A DNA stretch of 64,000 bases, taken from NCBI GenBank assembly GCA_029238935.1, contig JAQZBN010000008.1, positions 1 through 64,000 on the forward strand, in the 5' to 3' direction. The number at the start of each line of letters is the position of its first letter. The first letter of the stretch is position 1. Both the position numbers and the translations under genes were made by a program. Shown here piece after piece: positions 37,219 to 45,765 of this stretch. Under the pieces are notes generated by a model. It had not been told where the DNA came from. It was given only the letters and a program-made list of their open reading frames with translations, and ran no database searches. The DNA comes from Herbinix sp. (lineage in GTDB: Bacteria; Bacillota; Clostridia; Lachnospirales; Lachnospiraceae).

Positions 37219-38082
37219 TTAATTAATTGGCAAAGCCTCAAGAATTGACTGTACTGTATTGTCAAGCCAGCCACCGTATAATGTTTCTACTTCTTCGTCA
37301 TCAATTGCCTGCGCAATGGCCGGATTAATCGGTACTTTATCAAGAACCTTAAGATCGTACTTTTCTGCAATTTCTTCGATATGGCTGTTACCAAAAACGC
37401 TAATTCTCTCGCCGCAGCTGCCGCATTCAATATAACTGTAGTTCTCCACCAAGCCTAAGATTGGGATATTCATTGTACGAGCCATATTCACAGCCTTAGA
37501 CACAATCATAGATACCAATTCCTGAGGTGAGGTCATGATAATAACACCATCTAAGGGTAGGGATTGGAACGCAGTCAAAGGAACATCACCGGTTCCCGGA
37601 GGCATGTCAACAAACATATAGTCAACCTCTTCCCAAGCTACCTCACTCCAAAACTGTTTTACCATACCAGCCACAACTGGTCCTCTCCATATGACAGGGG
37701 TTTCTTCTGTATCCAGAAGCAGGTTCACTGACATAACCTTCACTCCTGTTCTGCTTTGAGAAGGTAAAATACCGAACTCATTCGCTACTGCTCTCTCATG
37801 AAGCCCAAATGCTTTTGGTATGGAAGGTCCTGTCATATCCGCATCCAATATCGCAGTCTGATAACCCTTCCGATTTAACAAAACAGATAAGAATGAGGTA
37901 GCAAAGGATTTTCCTACTCCACCTTTTCCACTAATAACACCGATTACTTTTTTTACGTGACTATTTTGATTTGCTGGTGCCAGAAAATCATTCTTCGAAG
38001 GTTGTCTTGAAGAACAGGTTTCTCCACAACTGCTGCAGCTACCGCTACATCCTGCCTGATCTTGGTTTAATTCATTGCTCAT
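37219..38082 (-). CDS. Mrp/NBP35 family Fe-S cluster carrier ATPase
   Basis: A 287-residue P-loop protein. The start is taken at the ATG at 38082 (MSNELNQDQAG) with GGAG upstream; an in-frame ATG 15 nt earlier is less well placed. The N-terminus has clustered cysteines (CSGSCSSCGETC, about 12-23) as in NBP35/ApbC proteins that hold a cluster. Next come the deviant Walker A SGKGGVGKS near 50, DADMTGPSIPKAFG near 80, the switch MPPGTGDVPL near 163 and the CGSCG pair near 217. It probably assembles or delivers 4Fe-4S clusters to client enzymes. It is monocistronic. Confidence 0.92.
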   Translation of the reverse strand: MSNELNQDQAGCSGSCSSCGETCSSRQPSKNDFLAPANQNSHVKKVIGVISGKGGVGKSFATSFLSVLLNRKGYQTAILDADMTGPSIPKAFGLHERAVANEFGILPSQSRTGVKVMSVNLLLDTEETPVIWRGPVVAGMVKQFWSEVAWEEVDYMFVDMPPGTGDVPLTAFQSLPLDGVIIMTSPQELVSMIVSKAVNMARTMNIPILGLVENYSYIECGSCGERISVFGNSHIEEIAEKYDLKVLDKVPINPAIAQAIDDEEVETLYGGWLDNTVQSILEALPIN

Positions 38083-38199
38083 ACACCATATCTCCATTCT
38101 ATCAAAATTATATTAAAGGTTTTGAAGTAAGTATATCCCTTCTTACCTATTTGTCAACCTTCGGATGAAAAGGAATAAAAATTAAAAAACAATTCGATG

Positions 38200-38228
38200 T
38201 TGACATTTTTCCTATTACTGGATATACT
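38200..38228 (+). promoter_or_regulatory. Promoter of the Trp T-box-trpB2 unit
   Basis: TTGACA (38200-38205), 17-nt spacer, TATACT (38223-38228). Transcription would begin near 38235, giving a leader of about 330 nt before trpB2. Confidence 0.85.
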
Positions 38229-38234
38229 GTAGTA

Positions 38235-38514
38235 ATAGTAAAACCGATGAGTAAGAAGAGTAGATATTGTGCTTATATCCAGAGAGCTGCAGGTGGTGCG
38301 ATTGCAGCAATAAAAGCAATATTGAATGGACTTACGAGGGTGGGAAGAAAGGTAGAAATACCAAGTAATGCCCAACGGGATCTCCATCCGTTACCAAGGG
38401 AGCATATATGTTTGTATATGACAGAGTGGGTGCATTGCACCAAACCGGGTGGTACCGCAGAAGTTTATATTAGGCTTTTGTCCCAGTAATTTACTGAGAC
38501 AAAGGTCTTTTTTT
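38235..38514 (+). ncRNA. T-box leader, tRNA-Trp specific
   Basis: The conserved T-box AAACCGGGTGGTACCGCAG lies at about 38443-38461. It is followed by an intrinsic terminator whose arms AGGCTTTTGTCCCAGTAA (38472-38489) and TTACTGAGACAAAGGTCTT (from 38491) precede a long T-run ending near 38514. In stem I the specifier context GAA-TGG-A places a TGG (Trp) codon at 38327-38329. Uncharged tRNA-Trp would pair with the specifier and the T-box to prevent termination, so the downstream gene is induced by tryptophan shortage. Confidence is high for a T-box and good for the Trp specifier. Confidence 0.92.
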
Positions 38515-38566
38515 ATACCCTAAATCAAGTAATTCAATAGGAGCAAAATTTGAAAGGAGAATTCAT

Positions 38567-39946
38567 ATGTCGAAAAAAATTCCACACAGATTCTATTTAA
38601 CGGAGGATCAAATGCCGAAGCAGTGGTACAATTTACGGGCAGATATGAAGGAACAACCGGATCCCATGTTAAATCCCGGCACTCTACAGCCTGTTACTGC
38701 AAAGGATCTGTATCCCGTCTTTTGTGAGAAACTTGCCAATCAGGAGATGGATGCTACGACCAGATATGTTGATATTCCTGAAGAGATACAGGAATTTTAT
38801 AAAATGTATCGACCTTCACCCTTAATCAGAGCCTATCATTTGGAGAAGGCCCTCGGTACTCCCGCAAAGATATATTATAAATTTGAAGGAAATAATACCT
38901 CAGGTAGCCATAAATTAAATTCAGCCATTGCTCAGGCCTACTACGCAAAGGAGCAGGGTCTTGCGGGACTTACTACTGAAACCGGTGCAGGTCAATGGGG
39001 AACTGCATTGGCCGAAGCCTGCGCTTATTATAATCTTCCACTTACCGTATTTATGGTTAAAGTATCCTACGAGCAGAAACCCTTCCGTAAAGCTGTAATT
39101 CATACCTTTGATGCTGATATCATTCCAAGTCCAAGTATGACCACCAATGCCGGACGCTCCATTTTAGAGAAAAATCCAACTACCGGTGGTAGTTTAGGCT
39201 GTGCAATTTCAGAGGCAGTTGAAAAGGCAGTCACCACTCCCGGTTATCGTTATGTATTAGGTTCTGTTCTTAACCAAGTTCTTTTGCATCAATCCATTAT
39301 TGGTTTAGAAACCAAGATGGCAATGGATATTCTCGAGGAATACCCTGATATTGTGATCGGATGTGCAGGAGGTGGTTCTAACCTCGGTGGCTTGATTGCC
39401 CCTTATATGCAGGATAAATTATTAGGTAAAGCCTCCCCAAGAATTATTGCTGTAGAACCAGCTTCCTGTCCTTCCTTCACCAGAGGACGTTATGTATATG
39501 ATTTTTGTGATACCGGAAGAGTTACCCCGCTGGCAAGGATGTACACCTTAGGCAGCAGTTTCATGCCATCAGCCAATCATGCTGGCGGATTAAGATACCA
39601 TGGAATGTCACCCATTCTTTCTAAGTTATATCATGATGGTTATATGGAAGCTATTGCAGTGGAACAGACGAAGGTTTTTGAAGCTGCTACTTTCTTTGCA
39701 AAACAGGAGACCATACTTCCTGCTCCGGAATCTGCTCATGCGATCAAAGCTGCCATGGATGAAGCCTTAAAATGCAAAGAAACCGGTGAGTCCAAAACAA
39801 TTCTCTTTGGATTAACCGGTACAGGTTATTTTGATATGACTGCTTATAATTCTTATTTAGACGGTTCTATGACAGATTACATTCCTTCTGATGAAGATTT
39901 ACAGAAAGGGTTTGACGAATTGCCAAGAATTCCAGGAATACAGTAA
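38567..39946 (+). CDS. trpB: TrpB2-type tryptophan synthase beta subunit
   Basis: A 459-residue PLP enzyme of the TrpB2 group, longer than classic TrpB at the N-terminus (RFYLTEDQMPKQWYNLRADM). The PLP lysine is in SGSHKLNSAIAQA (near 110), ETGAGQWGTALA follows at about 138, and the phosphate loop is GCAGGGSNLGG near 265. TrpB2 makes tryptophan from indole and serine and usually works without a TrpA partner. None is near. The Trp T-box upstream directly supports tryptophan synthesis or indole salvage as its role. AAAGGAG precedes the ATG. Confidence 0.94.
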   Translation: MSKKIPHRFYLTEDQMPKQWYNLRADMKEQPDPMLNPGTLQPVTAKDLYPVFCEKLANQEMDATTRYVDIPEEIQEFYKMYRPSPLIRAYHLEKALGTPAKIYYKFEGNNTSGSHKLNSAIAQAYYAKEQGLAGLTTETGAGQWGTALAEACAYYNLPLTVFMVKVSYEQKPFRKAVIHTFDADIIPSPSMTTNAGRSILEKNPTTGGSLGCAISEAVEKAVTTPGYRYVLGSVLNQVLLHQSIIGLETKMAMDILEEYPDIVIGCAGGGSNLGGLIAPYMQDKLLGKASPRIIAVEPASCPSFTRGRYVYDFCDTGRVTPLARMYTLGSSFMPSANHAGGLRYHGMSPILSKLYHDGYMEAIAVEQTKVFEAATFFAKQETILPAPESAHAIKAAMDEALKCKETGESKTILFGLTGTGYFDMTAYNSYLDGSMTDYIPSDEDLQKGFDELPRIPGIQ

Positions 39947-40003
39947 ATCGTATCCTATACATCATAACTGTTTTCAACAATACCTCACCATAACTAGTAA
40001 TAA

Positions 40004-40053
40004 ACAATAGCCCAGGATAGGGTTGATTGCCTCTAAATCCTGAGCTATTGTTA
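40004..40053. terminator. Bidirectional hairpin between convergent trpB2 and lipoprotein genes
   Basis: AACAATAGCCCAGGAT (40004-40019) pairs with ATCCTGAGCTATTGTT (40038-40053) with one wobble. T-runs are weak on both sides, but the position between convergent stop codons supports a shared terminator. Confidence 0.7.
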
Positions 40054-40060
40054 CTATAAG

Positions 40061-41641
40061 TTAATCACCTTTTGGGCGAAACATCCTATAATGGTTATCC
40101 TCCCGTTCTATTACCCAGGTCCCGCCGAATTCACTAACGACCCCCCACCCTGACCGATTAAATTCATCAGAACAAACAGTCCCAACACAACCATAATAAT
40201 CATACACTGAAACGCTACATAGGAATATCCATTGATTGTCATTTTTAGGTCTGCCTGATAATCTAGACCATGGTCTTATACTATCAATCTCATGATAGCT
40301 ATAGATGATTCCTTCCTCATCTACATAAGCATCACAGTTATAGATTGCAAATTTCCATTCCTTATGATCCGTACTCAAATATTCTTCCAACTGTTTCAAA
40401 AAGATATCGGCAACCTCCTCGATACTTTTCTTACCAGTTTCATCCGTATATTCAAATGTATTACAGATCTGCTCGATGGATGTTATATAAGGCACGATAA
40501 ATGGATAGGGTTCATGCTTCGTGAACAATCCCTCTCCCAGTCCCTGAAAACCTTCCTCTATCATATCCCGTATTACTGTCTCTTCCATATCAGTATACTG
40601 ATACTCATTTCCTTTTAGATTATCTGCATCGACTCCACCATATCTTACAAAGTAATAGATACCTTTTCCTAATCCGATATAATCTTCCCTCTCTCGATCA
40701 AAACTCCAGTGAACATAGGCAGCGATCTGATCTTTTGGCACTGTTATTATTTTAAATAATTCCTTATATTGAGAAACTCCCTTATCATCAACTACACCAT
40801 CCATAACAGCTGTTAATTCTACAATATCTTGATTCACATCATCATATAATACATGATAGGACTTTGTAAAATGATATCTACCTTCCCACTCACAGGGAAT
40901 CTTAATATGATAGTCCGACGAATCAAAATAACAGTCGATGTAGGCACCAGGAACCACAACTGCCTTTGGTGGACTGTAATTAGCATCAATCATACTATCC
41001 AGCTCGACTGCTTCTTTGGCAGTGGAAATTGGTGGTACAAAGGGCAGCTCCTCCCCCAGTTCATATTTACCTTCTCCCAGAGTTTCAAAGGCTTTCATTA
41101 CTATGTTTCTTAGAGCATCCGTAGTCATCGTTTCATACGAACTTAAGGATCGGTTTACCTGGGCTTCTGAAAATCCATAGATTTGAGCAAAGTAATAATA
41201 GCTCTTACCTTCTCCCAAGTATTCCTCTCGTTGTTTATTATAATCAAGTCGAATATAATCTTTTAACTCATCCTTAGGAACAGAAGAAATCTTCATTAAT
41301 AAACCGCTCTGAGCTTCTTCTCTTCTGTTCATCCATCCGTTAAGGGAGATATAGATCTCATAGGCAATATCCTGGCCCAATATCACCTGTTCTTCATTCG
41401 TTTCGATTACAAATTTACCTTCCCATTCCTTCGGGAATTCCAGTTGGAATCCCAAATCATCTTTTATATTGGTTTTTATAATATTCTTATCTTCTATCAA
41501 TGTAACAGAAACGGAGGAGTCGCTTTCCTTTCGCTCTTGAACCATTTGATCCGTAGTATCTATTACATTCTTTTTTGTGCATGCCGATGCCGTAAGGATG
41601 ATGCATAATAACGCTATGAAAAAAACCATTTCTTTTTTCAT
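40061..41641 (-). CDS. Lipoprotein with two copies of an unknown ~150-residue module
   Basis: A 526-residue predicted lipoprotein (signal MKKEMVFFIALLCIILTASA then C21). I do not recognise the family. Two internal modules are clearly related. Module 1 (about 65-205) has FPKEWEGKF, SVPKDELKDYIRLDYNKQREEYLGEGKSYYYF (noted as positions about 114-145) and ETLGEGKYELGEELPFVPPI. Module 2 (about 245-385) has IPCEWEGRY, TVPKDQIAAYVHWSFDRERED, LGKGIYYFVRY and QGLGEGLFTKHEPYPFIVPYI. A unique C-terminal part (about 400-526) ends with aromatic-rich EFGGTWVIEREDNHYRMFR. It lies outside the membrane, and binding or sensing is possible but unknown. Confidence 0.75.
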   Translation of the reverse strand: MKKEMVFFIALLCIILTASACTKKNVIDTTDQMVQERKESDSSVSVTLIEDKNIIKTNIKDDLGFQLEFPKEWEGKFVIETNEEQVILGQDIAYEIYISLNGWMNRREEAQSGLLMKISSVPKDELKDYIRLDYNKQREEYLGEGKSYYYFAQIYGFSEAQVNRSLSSYETMTTDALRNIVMKAFETLGEGKYELGEELPFVPPISTAKEAVELDSMIDANYSPPKAVVVPGAYIDCYFDSSDYHIKIPCEWEGRYHFTKSYHVLYDDVNQDIVELTAVMDGVVDDKGVSQYKELFKIITVPKDQIAAYVHWSFDREREDYIGLGKGIYYFVRYGGVDADNLKGNEYQYTDMEETVIRDMIEEGFQGLGEGLFTKHEPYPFIVPYITSIEQICNTFEYTDETGKKSIEEVADIFLKQLEEYLSTDHKEWKFAIYNCDAYVDEEGIIYSYHEIDSIRPWSRLSGRPKNDNQWIFLCSVSVYDYYGCVGTVCSDEFNRSGWGVVSEFGGTWVIEREDNHYRMFRPKGD

Positions 41642-41772
41642 AAGATTTCCTCCGGTTAATTTATAGAAACACCTTTTATTGCATGGTTATGCAAACCAAG
41701 CAACTAACTAATTTTATCATGTTATATTCATTGTGTCATATTTTTCCTGTGCTTTATTTCGACAGTATCGAC

Positions 41773-41802
41773 AAAAAGGAAGTGCTTTATACCAGCACTC
41801 CC
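41773..41802 (-). terminator. Terminator after the MATE gene
   Basis: AGTGCT (41781-41786) pairs with AGCACT (41794-41799), with further G-U pairs outside. Leftward it is followed by TCCTTTTTGTCG. Confidence 0.65.
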
Positions 41803-41848
41803 AAAAACCCTTGTGAACAGTAAATCACATTTGATCAATTTCATTCTT

Positions 41849-43237
41849 TTATACTCGTATTTGCTTTGCACTCAGCCGATTTAATCTTCTTATCTCAAAT
41901 ATAAGAAACATAGAAGTAATGAAAAAAGATATAGCGTCAGATATCGGTGCCGCATATAATATACCAGTTATCCCATGCAATTCGGATAGGATTAAAATTG
42001 CCGGAATTAAGATTAATACCTGTCTTGTTAGCGTCAATAGCAAAGAAATAATTGGTCTCCTGATTGCCTGAAAATACAAAGACCCAATAATCTGTAAACC
42101 CACCGTTGGCAACATCATCATCCAGATACCAATTGCTTTTGTCCCAAATTCTCTAAAGCTCTCCTCTTTGCCGAAGGCACTGATAAGTGCACTCGGAAAT
42201 AGACGTGTTATTATAAAACCAGTCACTGCAAATATTGTCGCCGCAAGAATTGCCTTCCCCATAGTTTCTTTAATACGATGATAATTGCCTGCTCCACGGT
42301 TATAGCCAATGATTGGTTGCGCCCCATGGCTGATACCGATAGTTGGTAATACAAGCAACTGTTGAAGACTATTAATCGCTCCCATGCTGCTGATTGCTAC
42401 ATCACCACCATAATATCCCAACTTATTATTTAAAATGATATTAAGAAAGCTATTACTAACCTGTGCAAAAAAAGACGGTAGTCCTCCTAAGGCAATCTTG
42501 CCAATCAAAGCTATATCTAGTCTTAAATTTCGTATTCGTAGCTTCATATTACTACGTTTTGATATAAAGTATGAGATTCCCCAAATTGCCGATAACCCTT
42601 GTCCTCCGATGGTAGCCAATGCAGCACCGGTCATTCCCATGTGGAACCAAAAGATGAATATATAATCAAATACAATATTAAATCCTGCACCGATAAACAT
42701 CGAAAACATCGCGGATTTGGGGCTTCCGTCAGCTCTCATAAAATGGTTGCAGCCAACTGCCGGTCCTTGTAATACCGAAGCATATAATATAATTTTCATA
42801 TATTCTACAGCATATGGCATACTCGCCTCACTGGCACCAAACAGTCGTAATAGCGGTTCTAAATTAGCCAATGCAATAACCATAAATAAAAAGGACGTGA
42901 TAAAAATCATCGCTATGGAATTACCTAGGATTTTTTCCGCACCTTCACGGTCCTTCGCTCCCAAACGAATTGAAAAAAAGGTAGCTCCACCAGCTCCAAA
43001 CATAAGAGAGAGTCCCATCATTATCATCATGATCGGAAAAGATACAGTGAGCGCTGCAAGACCAAGCGAAGCCAACTCCTGCGCGTTACCAATGAACATC
43101 CGATCAATAATATTATACAAAGCGTTAACCAGCATACCGATCGTTGCCGGAATTGAGAACTCCATTAGTAAGGCTCCGACACCTTTTGTCCCCAAACGGT
43201 CCTGCGTACCTTGTACTTTAACCTTCCTATCTTTCAT
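41849..43237 (-). CDS. MATE family efflux transporter
   Basis: A 462-residue polytopic protein with twelve hydrophobic segments in two similar halves, as in MATE/NorM Na+ or H+ driven drug and metabolite exporters. Family patterns are FSIPATIGMLVNALYNIIDRMFIG (about 27-50, cited in part), VGCNHFMRADGSPKSAMFSM near 160, and in the second half PTIGISHGAQPIIGYNRGAG near 290. It lies alone between the lipoprotein and sigma factor genes. The substrate is not predictable. No adjacent MarR or MerR regulator is seen. Confidence 0.92.
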   Translation of the reverse strand: MKDRKVKVQGTQDRLGTKGVGALLMEFSIPATIGMLVNALYNIIDRMFIGNAQELASLGLAALTVSFPIMMIMMGLSLMFGAGGATFFSIRLGAKDREGAEKILGNSIAMIFITSFLFMVIALANLEPLLRLFGASEASMPYAVEYMKIILYASVLQGPAVGCNHFMRADGSPKSAMFSMFIGAGFNIVFDYIFIFWFHMGMTGAALATIGGQGLSAIWGISYFISKRSNMKLRIRNLRLDIALIGKIALGGLPSFFAQVSNSFLNIILNNKLGYYGGDVAISSMGAINSLQQLLVLPTIGISHGAQPIIGYNRGAGNYHRIKETMGKAILAATIFAVTGFIITRLFPSALISAFGKEESFREFGTKAIGIWMMMLPTVGLQIIGSLYFQAIRRPIISLLLTLTRQVLILIPAILILSELHGITGILYAAPISDAISFFITSMFLIFEIRRLNRLSAKQIRV

Positions 43238-43478
43238 TATTTAATACCCCTTTTTTACTATTTTATATTGGTTAAGGTATCATAAAACCCTTATTAGCAA
43301 AATCTTCAAACAGGTTAGATTATTTTATGAATGGAATTTGATCTACGAATCCATATAATATCATAACATTTTTATGATTAACAATATTCTCAAATTTATC
43401 CAAAACACATTATTTTATTTCCAACTATGATTTTCCACTTAGTTTTTCCTGATTCTTATTTCTTTCTTCTCTACGCTA

Positions 43479-43487
43479 TGTTATAAT
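43479..43487 (+). promoter_or_regulatory. Extended -10 promoter of the sigma factor gene
   Basis: TGTTATAAT at 43479-43487 (TGnTATAAT), 45 nt before the ATG. The -35 region is T-rich and not close to consensus. Confidence 0.55.
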
Positions 43488-43532
43488 GGTGATTAGCGCA
43501 ATTTTACTAGTCCCAAAGATGGAGGATTTTCA

Positions 43533-44657
43533 ATGAACGAACAACCTATTCAAAATATAATGGATGAAAGGGTTAAAGATTTAATTGCATATGCCAATAG
43601 GCAAAAGGGTATTATAGATGCACAAAAGGTTAACAGCTTAATTAGTGAACTTAATTTAGATAATACGCAAATAGATAAGGTCTATGAAATGCTGGAAGCT
43701 TATAATATTGTTATATTAAGTTCCCCCGACGAGGAAGAGCCTGACGAGGACATGCTTCTTGAACTTGAGGAAGATTCAGAAGATATTGTTTCTGAAGTGG
43801 ATGCACTTTCCGGCAATTCTTCATTTGTATCCGATGACCCGGTGCATCTTTATTTAAAAGAGATCGGTAACTATCCTCTATTATCCATGTCAGAAGAGGT
43901 AGAACTAGCAAAAAAAATAGTAGATGGTAACGAACACGCAAAGCAGTGCCTGGCTGAATCAAATCTTCGACTTGTCGTTAGTATCGCAAAACGTTATGTA
44001 GGAAGAGGATTGTCGTTCTTGGATTTAATACAAGAGGGAAATCTAGGTTTAATTAAAGCAGTTGAAAAATTCGATTATACAAAAGGTTATAAGTTCAGTA
44101 CTTACGCAACCTGGTGGATCAGACAAGCTATCACAAGATCCATTGCTGACCAATCGAGAACCATTCGTATTCCGGTACATATGTCTGAAGTAATAAACAA
44201 AACTTACCGTGTGTCCCGTAGTCTGCTTCAGTCATTAGGAAGAGAACCATCCGAGCAGGAATTATCCGATGCATTAAATATGCCAATTGAGAAGGTAAGA
44301 GAAATATTAAAAGTATCTGCAGATCCAATTTCTTTGGATACTCCGATTGGAGAAGAAGATGACAGTCATCTTGGAGATTTTATTCGGGATGAGTCCATGA
44401 TGGGTCCGGAAGAAGCTGCTTCCTATTCCATCTTAAGAGATCAAATCGCAAAACTATTAGATACATTAACCGAACGTGAACAGAGAGTACTGACTCTTCG
44501 TTTCGGACTAAAGGATGGCCGGAGCCGTACACTAGAAGAAGTTGGCAAAGAATTCAATGTTACCCGTGAAAGAATTCGCCAAATCGAAGCAAAAGCCTTA
44601 AGAAAACTAAGACATCCCAGCCGTGCAAAAATGTTAAAAGGTTATGATATGATTTAA
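43533..44657 (+). CDS. rpoD: RNA polymerase sigma-70 factor, RpoD/SigA type
   Basis: A 374-residue group 1 sigma factor. It has an N-terminal 1.1-like region (about 8-65), a strongly acidic linker ([21 protein letters not shown], cited as about 67-87), region 1.2 [17 protein letters not shown] (about 107-123), region 2 with [21 protein letters not shown] and [17 protein letters not shown] (about 165-215), region 3, and region 4.2 [20 protein letters not shown] (about 345-365). It should recognise TTGACA/TATAAT promoters such as those in this window. dnaG, its usual upstream partner in Firmicutes, is absent, so a second primary-type sigma in this genome is possible. Confidence 0.93.
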   Translation: MNEQPIQNIMDERVKDLIAYANRQKGIIDAQKVNSLISELNLDNTQIDKVYEMLEAYNIVILSSPDEEEPDEDMLLELEEDSEDIVSEVDALSGNSSFVSDDPVHLYLKEIGNYPLLSMSEEVELAKKIVDGNEHAKQCLAESNLRLVVSIAKRYVGRGLSFLDLIQEGNLGLIKAVEKFDYTKGYKFSTYATWWIRQAITRSIADQSRTIRIPVHMSEVINKTYRVSRSLLQSLGREPSEQELSDALNMPIEKVREILKVSADPISLDTPIGEEDDSHLGDFIRDESMMGPEEAASYSILRDQIAKLLDTLTEREQRVLTLRFGLKDGRSRTLEEVGKEFNVTRERIRQIEAKALRKLRHPSRAKMLKGYDMI

Positions 44658-44703
44658 TTGTGTATATAAATATAAGATTCGATTTCGAAAAAAGGAGAAA
44701 CTT

Positions 44704-45417
44704 ATGAAACGAATTGTATTCATGTTTATTCGCAGTTTTTTTAATTTACCTTTTTGGTTCTATAAATTATTTCAACTATGTAATATTGAAAAATACGATG
44801 CTACAACTAGGTATGCATTTTTACATCATGTTGCTCCTATTGCAATTCGTCGGGGACGCATTAAGATTGAATGTTATGGTCTTGAGAATTTACCTAAAGA
44901 GACTGGATATGTCATGTTTCCTAACCATCAGGGGTTATTTGATGCATTAACTTTTCTACAGACCCATGAACGTCCTTTCGTTACGGTTATGAAAAAAGAA
45001 GTAAAGGATATCTTCCTGTTGAAACAGGTAATTCGGCTTTTACAAGCTGAGATCATTGACAGAGAGGATGTTCGTCAGTCCATGCAGGTGATTATGAATA
45101 TGACCCGTCGTGTAAAAACCGGTGAAAACTTCTTAATCTTTGCAGAAGGTACTAGATCACGAAACAAAAATGAGCTCTTGGAATTTAAAGGCGGAAGCTT
45201 TAAAAGTGCTATGAATGCCAAGTGTCCTATTGTTCCGGTAGCTTTAATTAATTCTTACCAAGCTTTTGATACAAAATCCATTCAAAAACTAACGGTCCAG
45301 ATCCACTACCTTAACCCTCTCTATTACGAGGATTATCAAGGAATGAAATCAACAGAAATTGCTGAGTTCGTTGCTTCACAAATAAAACAGACCATACAGG
45401 AACACGAAAACAGATAG
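44704..45417 (+). CDS. plsC: 1-acyl-sn-glycerol-3-phosphate acyltransferase (PlsC)
   Basis: A 237-residue membrane-bound acyltransferase that converts lysophosphatidate to phosphatidate. The N-terminal hydrophobic anchor is followed by the catalytic NHQGLFDAL (HX4D, about 76-84), then KKEVKDIFLLKQVI, FAEGTRSRNK (near 142, glycerol phosphate binding) and CPIVPVALI. AAAGGAG precedes the ATG, 46 nt after the sigma gene, so cotranscription is likely. Confidence 0.92.
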   Translation: MKRIVFMFIRSFFNLPFWFYKLFQLCNIEKYDATTRYAFLHHVAPIAIRRGRIKIECYGLENLPKETGYVMFPNHQGLFDALTFLQTHERPFVTVMKKEVKDIFLLKQVIRLLQAEIIDREDVRQSMQVIMNMTRRVKTGENFLIFAEGTRSRNKNELLEFKGGSFKSAMNAKCPIVPVALINSYQAFDTKSIQKLTVQIHYLNPLYYEDYQGMKSTEIAEFVASQIKQTIQEHENR

Positions 45418-45489
45418 GGCAATTATGGTAACCACCATACTCCCGAACGCATAGTATAGACTAGATAACTTCATTTATAAGGAGATACT

Positions 45490-45765
45490 ATGGATCACTT
45501 AATTCCGTTATCGAAACTTCCCGTAGGTAGCTCATCTAAAATAAAAGAACTATGCAGTACCGGAAGCATGCGCAGAAGACTTCTTGATCTTGGCTTTGCT
45601 CAAGGTACTGCTGTTTCATGTGTTCAAACAGCTCCGTCCGGAGATCCCATTGCTTATAGTGTAAAAGGTGCCGTAATTGCACTTCGAAAAGAAGATGCTG
45701 AAGATATTCTAGTAAGAACTGAGGATAGCACAGGAGGTTTTAAGGGAAGTGACTTTATTTCATGA
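45490..45765 (+). CDS. feoA: FeoA ferrous iron transport accessory protein
   Basis: A 91-residue SH3-like FeoA protein: LIPLSKLPVGSSSKIKELC, then MRRRLLDLGFAQGTAVSCVQ (near 29-48) and DPIAYSVKGAVIALRKEDAEDI. It is thought to act on the FeoB G-domain. Its stop codon overlaps the feoB start as ATGA, a strong sign of translational coupling. Confidence 0.93.
   Translation: MDHLIPLSKLPVGSSSKIKELCSTGSMRRRLLDLGFAQGTAVSCVQTAPSGDPIAYSVKGAVIALRKEDAEDILVRTEDSTGGFKGSDFIS

Noticed and set aside
42717-43244. A 175-codon + strand frame
   Set aside because: It is antisense to the MATE transporter gene. Its hydrophobic pattern mirrors the complementary codons of membrane segments.
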